Shown in pieces: positions 60,118 to 64,000 of a stretch of DNA of 64,000 nt. A program made the position numbers and the translations under genes. The stretch is from Ectothiorhodospiraceae bacterium (GTDB taxonomy: Bacteria > Pseudomonadota > Gammaproteobacteria > HK1). The notes beneath the pieces are model-generated. The model was not told where the DNA came from. It searched no databases and saw only the letters and a program-made list of their open reading frames with translations. The stretch is taken from NCBI GenBank assembly GCA_024234875.1, contig JACKNM010000003.1, forward strand, positions 1 to 64,000. The letters are read 5' to 3'. The stretch's first letter is position 1; each line of letters starts with the position of its first letter.

Positions 60118-61284
60118 TCACCGCCCGGGCGCTCGTGCGCTTTGGCGGCGGTGGGCCAGCAACAGCGCCGCCGCGGCGACGCCGACGCCGACCGCGGTCA
60201 GGTGGTAGAGCGTCTCGATCGACATCCAGGACAGGGCGAAGCCGGTGAGCAAGGGGCCGACCGCGGCGCCGACGTCACGCCACGCCTGCAGGCTCGCGAG
60301 CCGCCGCACCACGCCTTGCGCGGTCGAGCGCGCGACCACTGCCGGGCCGACCGAGCGCAGCGCTCCGCCGGCGGCGACCACCGCCAACGAGCCCCAGAAC
60401 GCCGCGCCCGCCGCCACCGCCCACAGGCCCGCGCACAGCATCGCCACCACCGCCACCAGCATGCGCTCCGGCCCGACGTGGTCGCCGACGCTGCCGAACA
60501 GCGACGAGGCGCCGGCGTCGGCGACCCGCCGTAGGGCGAGGATTCCCCCGGCCGACGCCACCGCGGTGGCGAGCGACACCTCGCGCGCGAGGAGCAGGGT
60601 GATGGTCATCGTGAACACGCCGTCGATGGCCAGCCCCGAGAGGAAGAAGAGCCGGTCGACGGGGCCCGGCCAGGGCAGGCCACGCCGCCCCTGGCGCGCC
60701 GCGCCCGCGGGCACGTTCGGTAGCGCCATGGCCAGCGGCAGTGCGAGCAGCCCGAGCCCGGCGAAGAGCAGGAACACGCGGTCCGGCGCGAGCATGCCCG
60801 CGAGCCAGGTGCCGACCGTGAGCGCGAAGATCGGTCCACCCTGCTGGATGCCGTAGCCGATGCCCACCCGGGTGCCGGTGCGGCTGCGGTCCGCCACCGC
60901 GTAGCCGAGCCCCACCAGCACCAGGGCGGCATAGGAGAGGCCCCAGGTGAGCCGCGCCGCGAGCAACGCCGGGCCGCCGGTGAGCACCGCGTAGCCGAGC
61001 GTCGACAGGCAGGCGGTGAGCACCGCCGCGATCGCCAGCGCGCGCAGTCCGATGCGCTCGGCGAGGTCGGCGACCAGCCCGTAGAGGAAGATCCGGACCA
61101 CCCGGTTGGCCGCCAGAAGCACGCCGACCCAGGCCAGCGACACGCCGAAGGCCGCCGCGTGCACCGGCAGCACCACGTAGAGCAGCGCGTCGCCGAGCAG
61201 GACGATCGAGAGCACGCCGTAGGACAGATAGACACCGCGCCACCCGGCGGCGCCATCCGGTCCCGGCGCGGGCGCCGCGCTCAA
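60118..61284 (-). CDS. MFS transporter, 12 TM type
   Basis: A permease of 388 residues with 12 hydrophobic segments: YGVLSIVLLGDALLYVVLPV, RIFLYGLVADLAERIGLRAL (motif-A-like), GIGYGIQQGGPIFAL, and ASSLFGSVGDHVGPERMLV in the second half. TTG start overlapping the aspartokinase stop (TTGA), which implies coupled translation with lysC. Whether it exports lysine-pathway compounds is only inference. Confidence 0.85.
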   Translation of the reverse strand: MSAAPAPGPDGAAGWRGVYLSYGVLSIVLLGDALLYVVLPVHAAAFGVSLAWVGVLLAANRVVRIFLYGLVADLAERIGLRALAIAAVLTACLSTLGYAVLTGGPALLAARLTWGLSYAALVLVGLGYAVADRSRTGTRVGIGYGIQQGGPIFALTVGTWLAGMLAPDRVFLLFAGLGLLALPLAMALPNVPAGAARQGRRGLPWPGPVDRLFFLSGLAIDGVFTMTITLLLAREVSLATAVASAGGILALRRVADAGASSLFGSVGDHVGPERMLVAVVAMLCAGLWAVAAGAAFWGSLAVVAAGGALRSVGPAVVARSTAQGVVRRLASLQAWRDVGAAVGPLLTGFALSWMSIETLYHLTAVGVGVAAAALLLAHRRQSARAPGR

Positions 61285-62636
61285 GCCGAGGCCTGGCCCA
61301 TGAAGGTCGCGTGCAGGGCGTGCAGGGCGCGGTCGGCTTCCGCGTCCCTGACCACGAAGGTGACGTTGAGCTCCGACGCGCCCTGGGAGATGAGCTCGAT
61401 GTTGATGCCCTCGTTGCCCATCACCCCGAAGATGCGACCGGCGACGCCGGGCACGGTGCTGATGCCCTCACCGACCACACAGATGACCGCCCGTCCACGC
61501 GAGACCGTGGTGCGGGCGATGCGCCGCAGCTCCCGGGTCGCGCCTTTCAGTGCCTCGGCGTAGCGCGCATCCACGGTCATGCTGACGCTGACCTCCGAGG
61601 TGGCCAGACAGTCGACGCTGACCCCGTGGCGCGCCAGCACCTCGAACACCTGTGAGAGGTAGCCCTCGGCGTCGAGCATCCGCGTCGAGGTGAGATTGAC
61701 CAGCATGTTGCCGCGCTTGACCGCGAGCCCTTGCACGGCCGCTCGGGTGCCGGCGTCCGGTACCTCGCGCAGCACCAGGGTGCCCTCGTCCTGCGGTGAG
61801 AACGTGTTCAGGATGCGGACCGGGATGCCGACCTCGACCGCCGGCTCGACCGTCTTCGGATGCAGCACCTTGGCGCCGAAGTAGGCGAGCTCGGCAGCCT
61901 CGGCGAAGGTGACGTGGCGCAGTGTGTAGGCGTTGCGCACGATGCGCGGGTCGCAGCTCATGATGCCGCTCACGTCGGTCCAGATCTGGATCTCCTCCGC
62001 GCCGAGCGCGCGACCGAAGATGGCGGCGGTGTAGTCGCTGCCGCCACGCCCGAGGGTGGTGCGCTCCCCGGTTCGGGTCCGGCCGAGAAAGCCGGTGACC
62101 ACGGGAACCTCCTCGCCGAGCACCGGCGCGAGCGCCTTCTTGATCGCCGGGTAGGTCTCGGGGAGCACCGCTGCCTCGGTATAACCGTCGTCGGTCACGA
62201 CGCCGGCGTCCCACGCGTTCCATGCCTTGGCCGGGACCTTGCGCTTGGAGAGGTGTGCGGCAACCACCTTCGACGACATCACCTCGCCGAACGAGGCGAC
62301 GTAGTCGAGCGAGCGCGGGGTGAGCTCGCGCAGCAGATAGATTCCGTGCAGCGCCTCCTCGAGCCAGGCGAGGTCCGGATCGACCAGGCGGCGCGGCAGC
62401 CCGAGCTCGCCGAGCACGCGGCGATGGCGGTCACGCAGGGGGCGCACCAGCTCACGCGCCGGCGCGGTGCGGGCACGGGCGTCCTGCGCGGCGGCGAGGA
62501 GCTGGTTGGTGACCCCGGACAGCGCCGAGACCACCACCACGGGCTTGCGGTCTCGCGCCGCGGCCACGACCTCGGCGGTCTTTCGAATGGCCGCCGGCGT
62601 CCCCACCGACGTCCCCCCGAACTTCATCACGATCAT
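61281..62636 (-). CDS. lysC: Aspartokinase, LysC-III-like, with ACT domains
   Basis: First step of the aspartate family, ATP + L-aspartate to aspartyl phosphate. The 451 residues hold a kinase domain (VMKFGGTSVGTPAAIRKTAE, FGEVMSSKVVAAHL, TTLGRGGSDYTAAIFG) and two C-terminal ACT domains (NMLVNLTSTRMLDAEGYLSQ, GVSVDCLATSEVSVSMTVD, then GNEGINIELISQGASELNVT) that bind the feedback effector, normally lysine. The length fits the E. coli LysC-like single-chain class, not the alpha/beta form. It overlaps an MFS gene downstream. Confidence 0.95.
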   Translation of the reverse strand: MIVMKFGGTSVGTPAAIRKTAEVVAAARDRKPVVVVSALSGVTNQLLAAAQDARARTAPARELVRPLRDRHRRVLGELGLPRRLVDPDLAWLEEALHGIYLLRELTPRSLDYVASFGEVMSSKVVAAHLSKRKVPAKAWNAWDAGVVTDDGYTEAAVLPETYPAIKKALAPVLGEEVPVVTGFLGRTRTGERTTLGRGGSDYTAAIFGRALGAEEIQIWTDVSGIMSCDPRIVRNAYTLRHVTFAEAAELAYFGAKVLHPKTVEPAVEVGIPVRILNTFSPQDEGTLVLREVPDAGTRAAVQGLAVKRGNMLVNLTSTRMLDAEGYLSQVFEVLARHGVSVDCLATSEVSVSMTVDARYAEALKGATRELRRIARTTVSRGRAVICVVGEGISTVPGVAGRIFGVMGNEGINIELISQGASELNVTFVVRDAEADRALHALHATFMGQASA

Positions 62637-62720
62637 GGCTCGACCCTCACTGCGCGCCCCGGCACCCGAACGCGCGGCATTGTAGGGCTGCCGGCCCGGG
62701 ATTGCGCGGGGGGCGGAGCC

Positions 62721-64000
62721 TCAGCCGCTCATCATGCTCGGGAGCCAGAGGATGATCCCGGGGAAGACCATGCACAACGCGAGCCCCACCATCTGCAGCA
62801 TGACGAACGGCATCGCCGACTTGTAGATGTCCATCATCGTCACGTCCGGTGGCGTGACCGCCTTCATGTAGAAGAGATTGAAGCCGAACGGCGGCGTGAG
62901 GAACGCCATCTCCATGTTGATGACGAACAGCAGCGCGAACCACAACGGATCGAACCCGAGCGAGATCACCACCGGGAAGAAGATCGGGGTGGTCAGCAAC
63001 ACGATTCCGGTCGGGTCGAAGAACATCCCGAGCACGAAGAAGATGAGCTGCATCACGATGATCGGCCACCAGCCCTCGCCGACCCCCGCGATCATCCCCG
63101 AGATGAGCCCCTGGGCCCCGGTCACCGCGTAGAGCGCGGTGAACACCGACGCGGCGAACACGATCCAGATCACCATCGCGCTCAGGCGCATGCACACGAA
63201 CAGCGCCGAGCGGAAGTTCTGCCACGTCAGCTTGCGCTTCACCGCCGCGCTCACGATGGCCCCGAAGGCACCGATCGCGGAGGCCTCGCTCGGTGTCGCG
63301 AGACCCATGAACATCGAGCCCATGACCGCGATGATGAGGGCGATCGGTAGCAGCAGGCTGCCGAGCAGGCGCAGCCGCTGTCGGAGCGGCAGCCGCTCCT
63401 CTGCCGGCACCCCGGGACCCAGATCCTTCTGGAAGTGGCAACGGATCAGGATGTAGGCGATGAACAGCCCACTCAACAGCAGGCCGGGCAGGATGCCGGC
63501 GATGAACATCTGGCCGACCGAGAGCCGTGCGAAGAGCGCGAGGATGATCATCAGCACGCTCGGCGGAATCAGGATGCCGAGCGCGCCGCCGGCACAGATG
63601 CAGCCGATCGCGATGTCCTTCTTGTAACCGCGATTGAGCATCGACGGCAGCGCCAGCAGGCCCATCGACGTGGTGGCGGCGCCGCTGATGCCGACCATGG
63701 CCGCGAACAGGGTGCAGATGAGCACGGTACCGGCGGCGAGCCCACCGCGCAGACCGCCCATCCAGTGGTACATCAGCTCGTACAGATCCTCGGCGATGCC
63801 GCATCGTTGCAGCATCGCCCCCATGAATATGAACATCGGTACCGCGACCAGCAGGAACATGTCCATCGCCATGTACGTGCGGTTCGCGAGAATGGGGAGC
63901 GCGTGCGGCCCCCAGATCAGGATGATGAACAGGGTGGCCACGCCACCGAGTGCGAACAGCAGCGGCAGGCCGCACAGCAGCAGGATGATGAGGCTGCCGA
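62721..64000 (-). CDS. TRAP transporter large permease (DctM), 5'-truncated by the window edge
   Basis: The large membrane subunit of a solute:sodium TRAP importer. It reads from the window edge in frame: LIILLLCGLPLLFALGGVAT is the first helix, so the start lies beyond 64000. Visible motifs are VPMFIFMGAMLQRCGIAEDL, ISGAATTSMGLLALPSMLNR with ICAGGALGILIPPSVLMII, and the C-terminal MAFLTPPFGFNLFYMKAV. At least 426 residues are encoded here, matching DctM length. The small permease (DctQ) and binding protein (DctP) would lie upstream, outside the window. The substrate is unknown. Confidence 0.93.
   Translation of the reverse strand, partial: GSLIILLLCGLPLLFALGGVATLFIILIWGPHALPILANRTYMAMDMFLLVAVPMFIFMGAMLQRCGIAEDLYELMYHWMGGLRGGLAAGTVLICTLFAAMVGISGAATTSMGLLALPSMLNRGYKKDIAIGCICAGGALGILIPPSVLMIILALFARLSVGQMFIAGILPGLLLSGLFIAYILIRCHFQKDLGPGVPAEERLPLRQRLRLLGSLLLPIALIIAVMGSMFMGLATPSEASAIGAFGAIVSAAVKRKLTWQNFRSALFVCMRLSAMVIWIVFAASVFTALYAVTGAQGLISGMIAGVGEGWWPIIVMQLIFFVLGMFFDPTGIVLLTTPIFFPVVISLGFDPLWFALLFVINMEMAFLTPPFGFNLFYMKAVTPPDVTMMDIYKSAMPFVMLQMVGLALCMVFPGIILWLPSMMSG

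Overview
The window is a stretch of very GC-rich, densely packed proteobacterial chromosome with no rRNA, tRNA, CRISPR array, intact insertion sequence or phage block. The best guess at the organism is an uncultured high-GC gammaproteobacterium. The pointers are the order glnA, a DUF4124 gene, ntrB, ntrC with NtrC boxes and sigma-54 promoters, an RlmJ methyltransferase, a PEP-CTERM-type surface protein, and a trpE(G) fusion of the kind also known from alphaproteobacteria. The lineage cannot be fixed from the sequence alone.

Layout. 1-3477: end of lysA, then a translationally coupled trio (PP-loop sulfurtransferase, TusA, CDF metal exporter). 3478-9033: nitrogen regulon, glnA and ntrBC, each with NtrC boxes and a sigma-54 promoter; a 182-bp element with terminal inverted repeats sits in the glnA leader. 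9138-13551: a cNMP-binding/HDOD regulator, a small cupin, a DHA2 drug exporter and a PEP-CTERM protein with its own sigma-54 promoter. 13625-16083: fused anthranilate synthase trpE(G), preceded by a Trp-Trp leader peptide and attenuator. 16226-22126: Ser/Thr kinase, heme-type sensor and a double-length ABC exporter. 22143-24244: gamma-glutamyltransferase and a small membrane protein. 24483-27852: a three-gene cassette (DUF, cholesterol-oxidase-like GMC flavoprotein, Cys-type alpha/beta hydrolase).

27863-38932 is the most distinctive region. It holds a complete coenzyme F420 gene set: cofC, fused cofG/cofH (fbiC), cofE and cofD. With it are a 6-phosphogluconolactonase/F420-dependent glucose-6-phosphate dehydrogenase pair that would make F420H2, and two likely F420H2 users (a luciferase-like oxidoreductase and a PPOX-type protein). 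A DegT aminotransferase/HisD-paralogue operon lies inside it, divergent from the PPOX-cofC operon across two LacI-type palindromes.

38942-45617: catabolic block (QuiC-type 3-dehydroshikimate dehydratase, NAD-type shikimate/quinate dehydrogenase, TauD-like dioxygenase, D-amino-acid-oxidase-like flavoprotein) and a Rieske protein with an unrecognised helical domain. 45743-49564: MazG-like pyrophosphohydrolase, RlmJ, an MFS transporter and a SelA-like PLP enzyme. 49565-52350: an uncharacterised five-gene run (lipoprotein, 53-residue protein, two small membrane proteins, leaderless amidase). 52478-57129: M20 amidohydrolase, arginine-deiminase-fold enzyme, enoyl-CoA hydratase and CaiB CoA-transferase. 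57166-64000: NaChBac-type sodium channel, Asp/Glu racemase, GNAT, SDR, MFS, aspartokinase and the start-truncated TRAP large permease at the edge.

The main candidates for something new are the F420 locus in a proteobacterial setting, the lipoprotein-to-amidase run, the trpL attenuator that appears leaderless, and the inverted-repeat element between the sigma-54 promoter and glnA. All functional calls come from reading motifs; no searches were run.
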